NCBI GenBank assembly: GCA_903847585.1
Contig: CAINEC010000162.1
Location: 62,001-126,000, forward strand
Length of the DNA stretch: 64,000 nucleotides
Direction of reading: 5' to 3'
From: an uncultured Bacteroidota bacterium
GTDB taxonomy: Bacteria; Bacteroidota; Bacteroidia; AKYH767-A; OLB10
Part shown: one piece after another, positions 44,912-52,523 of the stretch
Layout: each line of letters starts with the position of its first letter
Numbering within the stretch: the first letter of the stretch is position 1
Made by a program: the position numbers and the translations under genes
Notes under the pieces: generated by a model
Told to the model about the DNA's origin: nothing
The model's database searches: none
Seen by the model: the letters and a program-made list of their open reading frames with translations, nothing else

Positions 44912-45886
44912 TTAAATAGATAAAGTATTGGCAATCGTAAATAGTTTTTCGTCGAGTGGATCGTGACTTTTGATTGCCTGAGCAAATGGCGTTAATGCGA
45001 TCCCGTTATTTCTGATTCCAACCATTACTTTGGTTTGCCCTGCTAACAATTGTTCGACAGCATGTACGCCTAAACGAGCAGCAAGGATACGATCAAATGC
45101 ACTAGGTTTTCCTCCTCTTTGAATATGACCTAAAACCGTTACTTTGGTTTCATAATCCTGAATATGCTCTTTCATTTTAGCAGCTATGGCTTGCGCACCA
45201 CCATTCTTTTCTCCTTCGGAAACGATAACGATAGTACTCGACTTTTTATTCTTCTTTGCTGTTTCAAGTGTATGAATTAAATCATCCACGCTCATTTCTT
45301 TTTCGGGAAGCATTACCATTTCAGCACCACCGGCAACAGCCGACCATAAAGCAAGGCAACCAGCATCTCTTCCCATTACTTCAATCAAAAAACAACGATC
45401 ATGTGATGCAGCAGTATCTTTAATTTTATCGACCGCTTCAACAACGGTATTCAATGCGGTATCGAATCCAAGTGTAAAATCTGTTCCTGCTAAATCATTA
45501 TCAATCGTACCTGGAATACCAATAATTTTTATATCAGGATGTTCATTCGTAAATACCTCTGCTCCCGAAAACGTTCCATCACCTCCTATTGCAACAATAC
45601 AATCAATTTGATGTTTCTTTAGATTCTCATAGGCTTTATCACGACCTTCTTTCGTCATGAACTCCTTGCTACGAGCTGTCTTTAAGATAGTACCACCACG
45701 CTGAACAATGTTCGATACAGAGCGAGAATCCATCTGTATTATTTCATCTTCAATAAGTCCTTGATAGCCACGCATAATTCCATAGACTGCAATGTTGTTA
45801 GCCAATGCTGCACGCGTTACTGCGCGAATGCAGGCATTCATGCCAGGTGCATCTCCTCCAGAAGTAAAAACAGCTATACGATTCAT
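44912..45886 (-). CDS. pfkA: ATP-dependent 6-phosphofructokinase
   Basis: A 324-residue protein of normal bacterial PfkA length, the committed step of glycolysis. TSGGDAPGMN is at 8-17, GGDGT at 101-105 and PGTIDNDLAGTDFTLG at 125-140 with catalytic-type Asp129. The GGDGT form, with Gly rather than Asp after GGD, marks ATP rather than pyrophosphate as donor. The MGRDAGCLAL and HIQRGGKPSAFDR motifs are intact. A promoter lies upstream and the beta-barrel gene follows. Confidence 0.96.
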   Translation of the reverse strand: MNRIAVFTSGGDAPGMNACIRAVTRAALANNIAVYGIMRGYQGLIEDEIIQMDSRSVSNIVQRGGTILKTARSKEFMTKEGRDKAYENLKKHQIDCIVAIGGDGTFSGAEVFTNEHPDIKIIGIPGTIDNDLAGTDFTLGFDTALNTVVEAVDKIKDTAASHDRCFLIEVMGRDAGCLALWSAVAGGAEMVMLPEKEMSVDDLIHTLETAKKNKKSSTIVIVSEGEKNGGAQAIAAKMKEHIQDYETKVTVLGHIQRGGKPSAFDRILAARLGVHAVEQLLAGQTKVMVGIRNNGIALTPFAQAIKSHDPLDEKLFTIANTLSI

Positions 45887-45904
45887 AAAAACATATTTAT
45901 TTTA

Positions 45905-45938
45905 CGAATATAAAAGTAAAGCAAACAACTTTTTCAAA
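45905..45938 (-). promoter_or_regulatory. Candidate pfkA promoter
   Basis: -7-like TATATTCG at 45905-45912 and TTTG at 45935-45938 (minus strand), 22-base spacer, 18 bases before the ATG. Confidence 0.5.
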
Positions 45939-45968
45939 ATCAATAAACGAATTCAATAAATTTACAGC

Positions 45969-46526
45969 ATGACAGAAGAGAATCCTTGGAAAACCCTTTC
46001 CACAGAAATGAAATACGACAACCCGTGGATTCAGGTGAATGAATCGAAGGTTATTAATCCTGCAGGGAATGATGGTATTTATGGCGTTGTACATTTTAAA
46101 AACAGAGCCATGGCGATTGTACCTCTTGATGATGATAATAATACATGGATTGTTGGACAGTTTCGCTATACTACCAACACCTACGAATGGGAAGTGATAG
46201 AAGGTGGTGTTCCTGAGGGAGAAGATTTATTAATCGGAGCAAAACGTGAGCTTGAAGAAGAAGCAGGACTAATCGCCAGCGATTGGAAAATGATTATAGA
46301 TGGATGTCAGCTTTCTAATTCTGTGTCGGATGAAATAGGTTATGCTTTTGTAGCAAGAGGACTAACTGTAGTCGATGCTAATCCAGAAGAAACAGAACAA
46401 TTACAAATTCGCAAATTACCTTTTGATGAATTAGTGGAGATGGTGATGAGAGGAGAGATTAAAGATTTGCTTTCGGTTGCTGCGGTGCTAAAGGTGAAGT
46501 TACTTTTAGAAAAGAAATTGATTTGA
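45969..46526 (+). CDS. NUDIX hydrolase, ADP-ribose pyrophosphatase type
   Basis: A 185-residue Nudix protein. The Nudix box is complete and falls at about 76-98: G-x5-E-x7-REL-EEEAGL (starts GGVPEGE, ends EEEAGLIA). The beta-rich N-terminal part (YDNPWIQVNESKVINPAGNDGIYGVVHF as landmark region) and a C-terminal helix fit the ADP-ribose pyrophosphatase (NudF-like) group, which cleaves ADP-ribose and related sugar nucleotides. Substrate is inferred only. The gene is followed by the non-coding repeat patch. Confidence 0.88.
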   Translation: MTEENPWKTLSTEMKYDNPWIQVNESKVINPAGNDGIYGVVHFKNRAMAIVPLDDDNNTWIVGQFRYTTNTYEWEVIEGGVPEGEDLLIGAKRELEEEAGLIASDWKMIIDGCQLSNSVSDEIGYAFVARGLTVVDANPEETEQLQIRKLPFDELVEMVMRGEIKDLLSVAAVLKVKLLLEKKLI

Positions 46527-46532
46527 TAATAT

Positions 46533-46782
46533 GTCCCGATTCTATCGGGATTGAAGATTTGTCCCGGTGGCTATCGGGATTGAGAATTAGAAGAGAAGTA
46601 GATTTGAAGATTTTAAAACAAGCTCCCAACACCATTCCCGAGAATACCTCGGGACCGCGACAAAATTATTCATTCGAAAACTACTATTCGGTTTTTAAGC
46701 ATTTACAAACGATTAATTTAATTTGACGCTCGAACTATCGAGATTGAAGATTTGTCGCGATAGCCCATCAGGATTGAAGATT
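46533..46782. repeat. Cluster of short palindromic (REP-like) repeats
   Basis: Four related units carrying the core ATCGGGATTGAAGATT or close variants lie at 46533-46560, 46560-46588, 46728-46753 and 46754-46782. Each holds a small palindrome: CCCGAT-TCT-ATCGGG, CCCGG...TCGGG, CTCGA-ACTA-TCGAG and CGCGATAGCCCATCAGG. A further palindrome CCCGAG/CTCGGG is at 46637-46653. The patch covers most of 46527-46866 between NUDIX and rnz genes. A 67-residue frame across it looks like a by-product of the repeats. Confidence 0.7.
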
Positions 46783-46786
46783 AATT

Positions 46787-46864
46787 CTCATTTTCAAATT
46801 AGCACATCGATAAAGTAGTGTCTCAATAAAATTGTGACACACTTTATCACTCATTTTCAAATTA
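46787..46864. mobile_element. Hairpin flanked by 15-bp direct repeats (possible miniature element)
   Basis: CTCATTTTCAAATTA occurs at 46787-46801 and 46850-46864. Between them 46809-46827 pairs with 46831-46848: arms GATAAAGT and GTGTC and CAAT with ATTG, GACAC, ACTTTATC; one bulge and one T-T mismatch around an AAA loop. The arrangement resembles a non-autonomous element with a target duplication. The right repeat ends three bases before the rnz stop. A plain duplicated segment is the alternative. Confidence 0.45.
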
Positions 46865-46866
46865 AT

Positions 46867-47781
46867 TTAATCTACCTTAAACTTCCTTCCTTCCAGCGCT
46901 AATTCGGTTGAATTAAAAACTGTTTTTGCTTCTAATAATAACGGTTGTAAGTCGCGGTAGCGCGCTGAAAAATGTCCGATGATTAATTTATCCACTTCAG
47001 CTTTTTTAGCGACTTGTGCTGCTTGTATGCATGTAGAATGAAAAGTTGCGGCCGCTCTATCTTCTTGTTCGTGCAAAAAGGTAGCTTCATGATATAATAA
47101 ATCAACACCTTTTACTTCATCCGCAATACCAATATCAAAAATTGTATCTGAGCAATATGCATACGAACGCGATGGTGATGGTTCTTCAGTAAGTTCTTTA
47201 TTCGGTATCACATCACCGTTATAGGTTCTGAAGTCTTCCCCTTTCCGAAGTTTATTAAAATAAGTAAACGGAATATTATGCTCTTGTAATTTATCAATAC
47301 GCAATTTTCTCGGACGAGGCTTTTCTTTAAATATAAATCCAGTACACGGAACACGATGGTTAAGCACAACGGATCTTACCATGATCTCTTCATCTTCAAA
47401 AATCACCTCAGGAGCATAATGTCGCACCGAATGAAAAATCAGATTATAACGTAGATGCATATTTGAAATCCGTAATTGAATCTCGATAATATCCATCAAC
47501 TCTTGTTGTCCGTAAATATGTAAATCGCTTGTTCTCCCTTGCAAATGAAAAGTAGATATTAGTCCAACTAAACCAAGGTAGTGGTCGCCATGCATATGAC
47601 TAATAAAAATATGGGTGATTTTATGGTATTTAACTCTGTAATTTAATAATTGCGTTAAAGTACCTTCTCCGCAATCAATTAAAAAATGATGATCACGAAT
47701 TATTAAAAGTTGTGAAGTAGGATGACGATTATATATGGGAGTAGCGGAACTACTCCCTAAAATTGTTAATTCAAAACCCAT
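46867..47781 (-). CDS. rnz: Ribonuclease Z
   Basis: A 304-residue metallo-beta-lactamase-fold tRNA 3'-processing endonuclease. The metal motif HMHGDH is at 62-67, LGSSSATP at 8-15 is the family opening and YHEATF and GHFSARYRD near the end supply further ligands and the HEAT/HST-type loops. Length fits the short RNase Z form. It is last in an STAS-T9SS cargo-rnz run with 12 and 0 bases between genes; the ATG directly abuts the upstream TAA. Confidence 0.95.
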   Translation of the reverse strand: MGFELTILGSSSATPIYNRHPTSQLLIIRDHHFLIDCGEGTLTQLLNYRVKYHKITHIFISHMHGDHYLGLVGLISTFHLQGRTSDLHIYGQQELMDIIEIQLRISNMHLRYNLIFHSVRHYAPEVIFEDEEIMVRSVVLNHRVPCTGFIFKEKPRPRKLRIDKLQEHNIPFTYFNKLRKGEDFRTYNGDVIPNKELTEEPSPSRSYAYCSDTIFDIGIADEVKGVDLLYHEATFLHEQEDRAAATFHSTCIQAAQVAKKAEVDKLIIGHFSARYRDLQPLLLEAKTVFNSTELALEGRKFKVD

Positions 47782-48534
47782 TTACTTTTTGGAAATCACC
47801 ATTCTCTTGGTAACCGACTCGCCGTTAATAGAGATGGAATACATATAAACACCAGGAGTGAAATCACGAACATCTAACTTCATTACATTCTCTCCTTGGT
47901 CACCGTTATAAGTTCTGTGATAAACTTCTTTACCAATCATGTTATGCATATAAAATTCAACTTCACCTGCAGTTGGCAAGTTATATATGATTGTAGTAAA
48001 ATCTTCAGTTGGATTTGGCATATTTTGACTCATTGTCAATGTTGGAACGCCAGCTTCGCTTAATCCAGCAGTAGTAGTTACTGTCATGTAATAATAGTTG
48101 ATGGTATCAATTTGAGAGTTAGCTACTCCAAAAATTGTAGCATTCGTTTTTGTAACTGCTGTAATCTGAAATACACCAGCAACAGTAGGTGTTCCAGTGA
48201 TAGCTACACAACCATTAGATCCACCAGGGAAAACGCAATTTGCAGGATTGCAAATATATGATAACCCAGCAGGTAATCCAGCGAATGACAATAATTCAAT
48301 TGATGTAATAGGAACCGTTACTGGTAATGGTCCTATCGCAACAACTGTATCAACAGGAATACGTAATTGCATATCTTGAGAATAAGGCTGATTCAAAACA
48401 GCAGGCGCCAATCCAGTTGCACTATCAGGATAAATTCCTGGTTGTGTGATTGCAGGATTAGGTATACATTGTGAAAATGAAATGTTATTTCCAGCTAAAA
48501 CGATTAAGGCAATAAGTGTAAATATTTTTCTCAT
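47782..48534 (-). CDS. Secreted protein with T9SS type A sorting domain
   Basis: A 250-residue protein with a signal peptide (ending NNISFSQ near 22). Residues about 25-165 are a beta-rich, Thr/Pro/Ala-rich region with paired Cys (CNPANCVFPGGSNGCVAI near 112-129) that resembles Ig/PKD-like or ASPIC-type domains; no named family is clear. The end is a type A sorting domain: LTMSQNMPNPTEDFTTIIY near 168-186 and GVYMYSISINGESVTKRMVISKK at the end. It is likely T9SS cargo anchored or released at the surface. It lies between the STAS protein and rnz. Confidence 0.82.
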   Translation of the reverse strand: MRKIFTLIALIVLAGNNISFSQCIPNPAITQPGIYPDSATGLAPAVLNQPYSQDMQLRIPVDTVVAIGPLPVTVPITSIELLSFAGLPAGLSYICNPANCVFPGGSNGCVAITGTPTVAGVFQITAVTKTNATIFGVANSQIDTINYYYMTVTTTAGLSEAGVPTLTMSQNMPNPTEDFTTIIYNLPTAGEVEFYMHNMIGKEVYHRTYNGDQGENVMKLDVRDFTPGVYMYSISINGESVTKRMVISKK

Positions 48535-48546
48535 GAGTGGTGAATT

Positions 48547-48924
48547 TTATGATTGATCTTCGTTGATATTCTTTTCCATTTCACTTGCAAGAACAAATTC
48601 AACGGCTTCCTGGTTTGATGATTTAATGTTTAATACTTGATCCAATTGTGATATTTGCACGAGCTTTTTAACCGCGTCGTTTAACCCTGTTACAACGAAA
48701 ACTCCATTTGAGTTTTTGCATAAACGATTTCCAACTAATATCGCACTTAATCCAGATGAATCGCAATACATTGATTCGGATAAGTCCACAATAATATTTG
48801 AAAAGCCTTGGCTATTGATTAATAACAACTCTGATTTTAACTCAGCAGCAATAAGTGTGTTTAACTTTTGCTCGTGTAGTTTTACAACTACGTATTTATC
48901 ATTTTTATCTAATGTGAACTGCAT
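48547..48924 (-). CDS. STAS-domain anti-sigma-factor antagonist-like protein
   Basis: A 125-residue STAS domain. The conserved serine lies in MYCDSSGLSAIL (about 52-63), where RsbV/SpoIIAA-type proteins are phosphorylated by an anti-sigma kinase. No RsbW-type kinase or PP2C phosphatase is in the window, so the partner is unknown. In Bacteroidota such orphans can also work in signalling to T9SS or lipid transport (Mla-type) systems. It is first in the unit with the T9SS cargo protein and rnz. Confidence 0.85.
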   Translation of the reverse strand: MQFTLDKNDKYVVVKLHEQKLNTLIAAELKSELLLINSQGFSNIIVDLSESMYCDSSGLSAILVGNRLCKNSNGVFVVTGLNDAVKKLVQISQLDQVLNIKSSNQEAVEFVLASEMEKNINEDQS

Positions 48925-48942
48925 CGGTTAGTGGTGTTTAAA

Positions 48943-48950
48943 CAAATATA
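48943..48950 (-). promoter_or_regulatory. -7 promoter box (TATATTTG) of the STAS-rnz unit
   Basis: Perfect TAnnTTTG on the minus strand, 18 bases before the ATG at 48924; no well-spaced -33. Confidence 0.58.
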
Positions 48951-48999
48951 CTATAAAAATCGAAATCAGAAAATTATGCTTTAAAGGATTGTTAACGAT

Positions 49000-49938
49000 T
49001 TATTGTTTAAATCCGCTGTTTTGAGCTAATAGATACAAAACGGCCATTCTAACAGCTACCCCATTCTCCACCTGGTCAAGAATAATACTTTGTTTGCTAT
49101 CGGCCACATCGCTGGTAATTTCTACGCCTCTATTAATTGGTCCCGGATGCATCACTACAATTTCTTTTTCTAATCCATCCAGAATGGTACGATTAAGACC
49201 ATATAACATACTATACTCACGGAGCGAAGGGAAATACTTAATATCTTGTCGCTCGAGCTGTATGCGAAGCATATTGGCTACATCACACCAGTTTAATGCT
49301 TTTATTAGATCGTGTTCTACTTTCACACCTAAATCTTGCATGTATTTCGGAATAAGTGTTTTAGGTCCGCAAACCATAACCTCTGCTCCTAACTTTTGAA
49401 GACAAAAAATATTTGATAGTGCTACGCGCGAGTGAAGAATATCTCCCACAATCACCACTTTCTTACCTTCTACATTTCCTAGTTTTTCTCTGATTGAAAA
49501 GGCATCAAGCAGTGCTTGCGTTGGATGCTCATGGGTACCATCACCCGCATTGATTACGCTTGCATTAATATGATTGGCAAGAAACACTGCGGCTCCTGGC
49601 TTTGGATGTCGCATAACCACCATATCAACTTTCATCGCTAGAATATTATTTACCGTATCGATTAATGTTTCTCCTTTAGATACAGAAGATCCGGAAGCAG
49701 AGAAATTAACTACGTCGGCTGATAAACGCTTTTCAGCTAACTCAAAACTTAACCTTGTACGAGTAGAATTTTCAAAGAAAATATTGGCAACTGTTATGTC
49801 GCGCAAAGAAGGCACTTTTTTAATCGGACGATTAATTACCTCTTTAAAATTATCAGCGGTTTGAAAAATGAGTTCAATATCTTCTTTCGTAAGATCTTTA
49901 ATGCCTAGAAGATGTTTAACACTCAACTGCTGACTCAT
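49000..49938 (-). CDS. pyrB: Aspartate carbamoyltransferase catalytic subunit
   Basis: A 312-residue enzyme that joins carbamoyl phosphate and aspartate in pyrimidine synthesis. STRTRLSFE at 58-66 is the carbamoyl-phosphate motif, HEHPTQALLDAF lies near 130, and HPGPINRG near 270 is the aspartate-binding loop. The start is ATG 49938, which overlaps the pyrR stop as ATGA; the longer frame from 49965 is unlikely. No pyrI regulatory subunit is visible. It is co-translated with pyrR. Confidence 0.96.
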   Translation of the reverse strand: MSQQLSVKHLLGIKDLTKEDIELIFQTADNFKEVINRPIKKVPSLRDITVANIFFENSTRTRLSFELAEKRLSADVVNFSASGSSVSKGETLIDTVNNILAMKVDMVVMRHPKPGAAVFLANHINASVINAGDGTHEHPTQALLDAFSIREKLGNVEGKKVVIVGDILHSRVALSNIFCLQKLGAEVMVCGPKTLIPKYMQDLGVKVEHDLIKALNWCDVANMLRIQLERQDIKYFPSLREYSMLYGLNRTILDGLEKEIVVMHPGPINRGVEITSDVADSKQSIILDQVENGVAVRMAVLYLLAQNSGFKQ

Positions 49939-50492
49939 AATTTTGTTTCTGATGAAGTGATCCATACTCCGTCGTCACCATCATCCGACTGAAGTTGAAC
50001 TAATACTTTTTCACTTGCGATGGTATCTATAGATTGCCCGATATAATCCGCAGCAATCGGTAATTCACGACTAAACTTTCTGTCAATTAAAGCGAGTAAT
50101 TCCACTTTAGTAGGACGGCCAAAATCAAGTAGCGCATCTAATGCGGCTCTTATTGTTCTACCTGTGTATAATACATCATCCACTAAAACAACAACCTTCC
50201 CTTCTACCTGAATATCCATTTTGTTGGCACTTGGAACAATCAATTCTCTACGTCTGAAATCATCTCTGTAAAAACTGATATCTAGTTCCCCGTATTCAAT
50301 ATTTATAGTGGGATTTATTTCTTGCAGGCGTTTGAAAATACGACGAGAAACTAACACACCTCTGGACTGTATTCCGATGATTACGGTGCCTTTAAAATCA
50401 TTATGATTTTCGATTAACTGATAACATAAGCGATCAATGGTAATGCTCAGCAATTCCTTGTTAAAAATCCGCTTTGTTTGTCCGTTTTGCAT
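49935..50492 (-). CDS. pyrR: PyrR bifunctional pyr regulator / uracil phosphoribosyltransferase
   Basis: A 185-residue type I phosphoribosyltransferase. The PRPP motif VDDVLYTGRT is at 104-113, GIQSRGVLVS near 40 and the DISFYRDDF loop near 71-79 that marks PyrR. In Bacillus PyrR binds pyr mRNA leaders; here the -7 box is six bases before ATG 50492, so there is no leader for attenuation and PyrR may act elsewhere or mainly as an enzyme (inference). The TTG at 50501 is inside the promoter box and is not the start. It is coupled to pyrB by ATGA. Confidence 0.93.
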   Translation of the reverse strand: MQNGQTKRIFNKELLSITIDRLCYQLIENHNDFKGTVIIGIQSRGVLVSRRIFKRLQEINPTINIEYGELDISFYRDDFRRRELIVPSANKMDIQVEGKVVVLVDDVLYTGRTIRAALDALLDFGRPTKVELLALIDRKFSRELPIAADYIGQSIDTIASEKVLVQLQSDDGDDGVWITSSETKL

Positions 50493-50498
50493 CGAGAG

Positions 50499-50506
50499 CA
50501 AATTTA
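50499..50506 (-). promoter_or_regulatory. -7 promoter box (TAAATTTG) of pyrR-pyrB
   Basis: Perfect TAnnTTTG on the minus strand, six bases before ATG 50492. The rpsA terminator lies only some 15-50 bases upstream. Confidence 0.62.
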
Positions 50507-50519
50507 GTGTATTTATTCA

Positions 50520-50557
50520 AAAAAAAATCCCCCTTAACGAATTAAGAGGGACTTTTT
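50520..50557 (-). terminator. Intrinsic terminator of rpsA
   Basis: On the minus strand TCCCTCTTAA-type and TTAAGGGGGA-type arms (50528-50537 and 50542-50551, one mismatch) flank the tetraloop TTCG and are followed by a run of U. It ends rpsA before the pyrR promoter. Confidence 0.87.
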
Positions 50558-50577
50558 ACTATTTATGAAAACTAAAA

Positions 50578-52395
50578 TTATGCATTGTTATTGTTTTCAT
50601 CCATGCTATTCTTAAGATTAGCAAGTGCTGAGATATCTCCTAAAGTTGATTTCTCCTGTGATTCTTTAATTTTCTTCACAGCTTTAGCAGTTGTGTTCTC
50701 ATCTTTTTCTTTTTCAGCAGACTGAACTTTCTTTTCTTCAGCAGCCTTTTCATCAAAGATACGAGTATGAGAAACTACGATACGACGGTTGTCCTTGCTG
50801 AATTCGATTACTTTGAAATCTAAAGTTTCGTTTTCTTTAGCAACAGTTCCATCTTGTTTAGATAACTGACGGTATGGAGCGAATGCTTCAACACCATATG
50901 TTGAGAACATTACTGCAGCACCTTTATCAGTTACTTTACCGATAGCACCTTCGTGAACGCTTCCTACAGTGAATACTGTTTCGTAAGTATCCCAAGGATT
51001 ATCTTCTAATTGCTTATGTCCAAGACTTAAACGACGGTTGTCAACATCAACTTCTAAAACAACAACATCTAGTTCTTCACCAATCTTAGTGAATTCAGCA
51101 GGATGCTTGATTTTCTTGTTCCAGCTTAAGTCGCTGATGTGGATTAATCCATCAACTCCTTCTTCTAACTCAACGAATACTCCGAAGTTAGTGAAGTTAC
51201 GAACCTTCGCTTTATGCTTCGATCCAACAGGATATTTAGCTAAGATAGCTCCCCAAGGATCATCAGAAAGTTGTTTTAAACCTAATGACATTTTATGCTC
51301 ATCACGGTCTATTGAAAGGATTACTGTTTCTACTTCATCACCTACTTTTAAGAAGTCTTGTGGACTACGTAAATGCTGTGACCAAGACATTTCAGAAACG
51401 TGAATTAAACCTTCAACACCCGGGATAATTTCGATGAATGCACCGTAGTCAGTTAACACAACTACTTTTCCTTTGATACGGTCGCCTTCTTTTAGATTTG
51501 CATCTAAAGCTTCCCAAGGTTGAGCAGTTAATTGTTTTAATCCTAACGCGATACGCTTCTTCTCATCATCAAAATCAAGAATTACTACATTGATTTTATC
51601 ATCCAACTTCAATACTTCTTCTGGATGATTGATGCGGCCCCAGCTGATATCAGTAATATGAAGTAAGCCATCAACACCACCAAGATCCATGAACACACCA
51701 TAAGAAGTGATGTTTTTCACAGTTCCTTCAAGTACTTGACCTTTTTCAAGTTTACTCATAATTTCAAGCTTCTGCTTCTCCATTTCGTTCTCGATAAGAA
51801 CCTTGTGAGAAACAACCACATTTTTGAACTCCTGATTGATTTTAACAATCTTGAATTCCATTGTTTTTCCTACGTAAACATCGTAGTCACGGATAGGCTT
51901 AACATCGATTTGAGATCCTGGTAAGAAAGCTTCAATACCAAAAACATCTACGATTAAACCACCCTTCGTACGGCATTTAACGTAACCGGTAATGATTTCA
52001 TCTTTCTCCAAAGATTCGTTAACACGCTCCCAAGATTTGGTAGCACGCGCACGCTTGTGAGAAAGGATCAATTGACCGTTTTTGTCTTCTGTCGTTTCCA
52101 CGTACACTTCCACCTGATCACCTGCTTTTAAGTCAGGCATGTGACGGAATTCAGTAAGCGGAATTAAACCATCCGACTTGTAGCCGATGTCAACAACGGC
52201 TTCTTTGCTGGTTAAGCTAATGATGGTACCCATCATGATTTCGTGCTCCAGCACTTGATTCAACTTATGATCGTACAATGCTTCCATTTTTTCACGGTCA
52301 GCTGACTTGTACGTTTCATAAGCTTTGCCTGTGTTATCCCAATCAAAGTCGTTGGAATCAGGCGTTGCAAAATTGATATGTGTAGAATTTGCCAT
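50578..52395 (-). CDS. rpsA: 30S ribosomal protein S1
   Basis: A 605-residue protein with six S1 (OB-fold) repeats, roughly at 52-120, 135-205, 220-290, 305-375, 390-460 and 475-545. Repeats 3 to 5 have the best RNA-binding form, e.g. GVFMDLGGVDGLLHITDISW. S1 helps the 30S subunit take up mRNA, which matters in a phylum that mostly lacks Shine-Dalgarno sites. The C-terminal 55 residues are charged, low-complexity and end NSMDENNNNA. A strong promoter with an overlapping palindrome lies upstream. Confidence 0.97.
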   Translation of the reverse strand: MANSTHINFATPDSNDFDWDNTGKAYETYKSADREKMEALYDHKLNQVLEHEIMMGTIISLTSKEAVVDIGYKSDGLIPLTEFRHMPDLKAGDQVEVYVETTEDKNGQLILSHKRARATKSWERVNESLEKDEIITGYVKCRTKGGLIVDVFGIEAFLPGSQIDVKPIRDYDVYVGKTMEFKIVKINQEFKNVVVSHKVLIENEMEKQKLEIMSKLEKGQVLEGTVKNITSYGVFMDLGGVDGLLHITDISWGRINHPEEVLKLDDKINVVILDFDDEKKRIALGLKQLTAQPWEALDANLKEGDRIKGKVVVLTDYGAFIEIIPGVEGLIHVSEMSWSQHLRSPQDFLKVGDEVETVILSIDRDEHKMSLGLKQLSDDPWGAILAKYPVGSKHKAKVRNFTNFGVFVELEEGVDGLIHISDLSWNKKIKHPAEFTKIGEELDVVVLEVDVDNRRLSLGHKQLEDNPWDTYETVFTVGSVHEGAIGKVTDKGAAVMFSTYGVEAFAPYRQLSKQDGTVAKENETLDFKVIEFSKDNRRIVVSHTRIFDEKAAEEKKVQSAEKEKDENTTAKAVKKIKESQEKSTLGDISALANLKNSMDENNNNA

Positions 52396-52441
52396 CTAGT
52401 TTATTGCCTCTCTTGATTTTAAGTGCTTCAAAAAAGGAGTG

Positions 52442-52472
52442 CAAATGTAATAAACATCCTTTGAATATCAAA
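52442..52472 (-). promoter_or_regulatory. rpsA promoter (-33 TTTG, -7 TACATTTG)
   Basis: Minus-strand TTTG at 52469-52472 and TACATTTG at 52442-52449 with a 19-base spacer, a textbook Bacteroidota promoter. It predicts a leader of about 40 bases before the ATG at 52395. Confidence 0.8.
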
Positions 52473-52476
52473 GGAT
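52456..52476. promoter_or_regulatory. Perfect 9-bp-arm palindrome over the rpsA -33 box
   Basis: ATCCTTTGA and TCAAAGGAT arms separated by ATA. The right arm contains the -33 TTTG, so a protein bound here would compete with RNA polymerase. No regulator is recognised. Confidence 0.5.
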
Positions 52477-52523
52477 TTAATATTTCTAAAATTGGAAAAA
52501 TAATATTTGAAAAAATGCTTGAA

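Noticed and set aside
46523..46726. 67-residue reading frame following the NUDIX gene
   Set aside because: It starts with a TTG overlapping the NUDIX stop and runs through the palindromic repeat units; composition follows the repeats, with no recognisable domain.
50520..50557. PyrR-type attenuator upstream of pyrR
   Set aside because: The hairpin has the form of an ordinary terminator for rpsA, lies upstream of the pyrR -7 box and has no alternative antiterminator fold that I can see.
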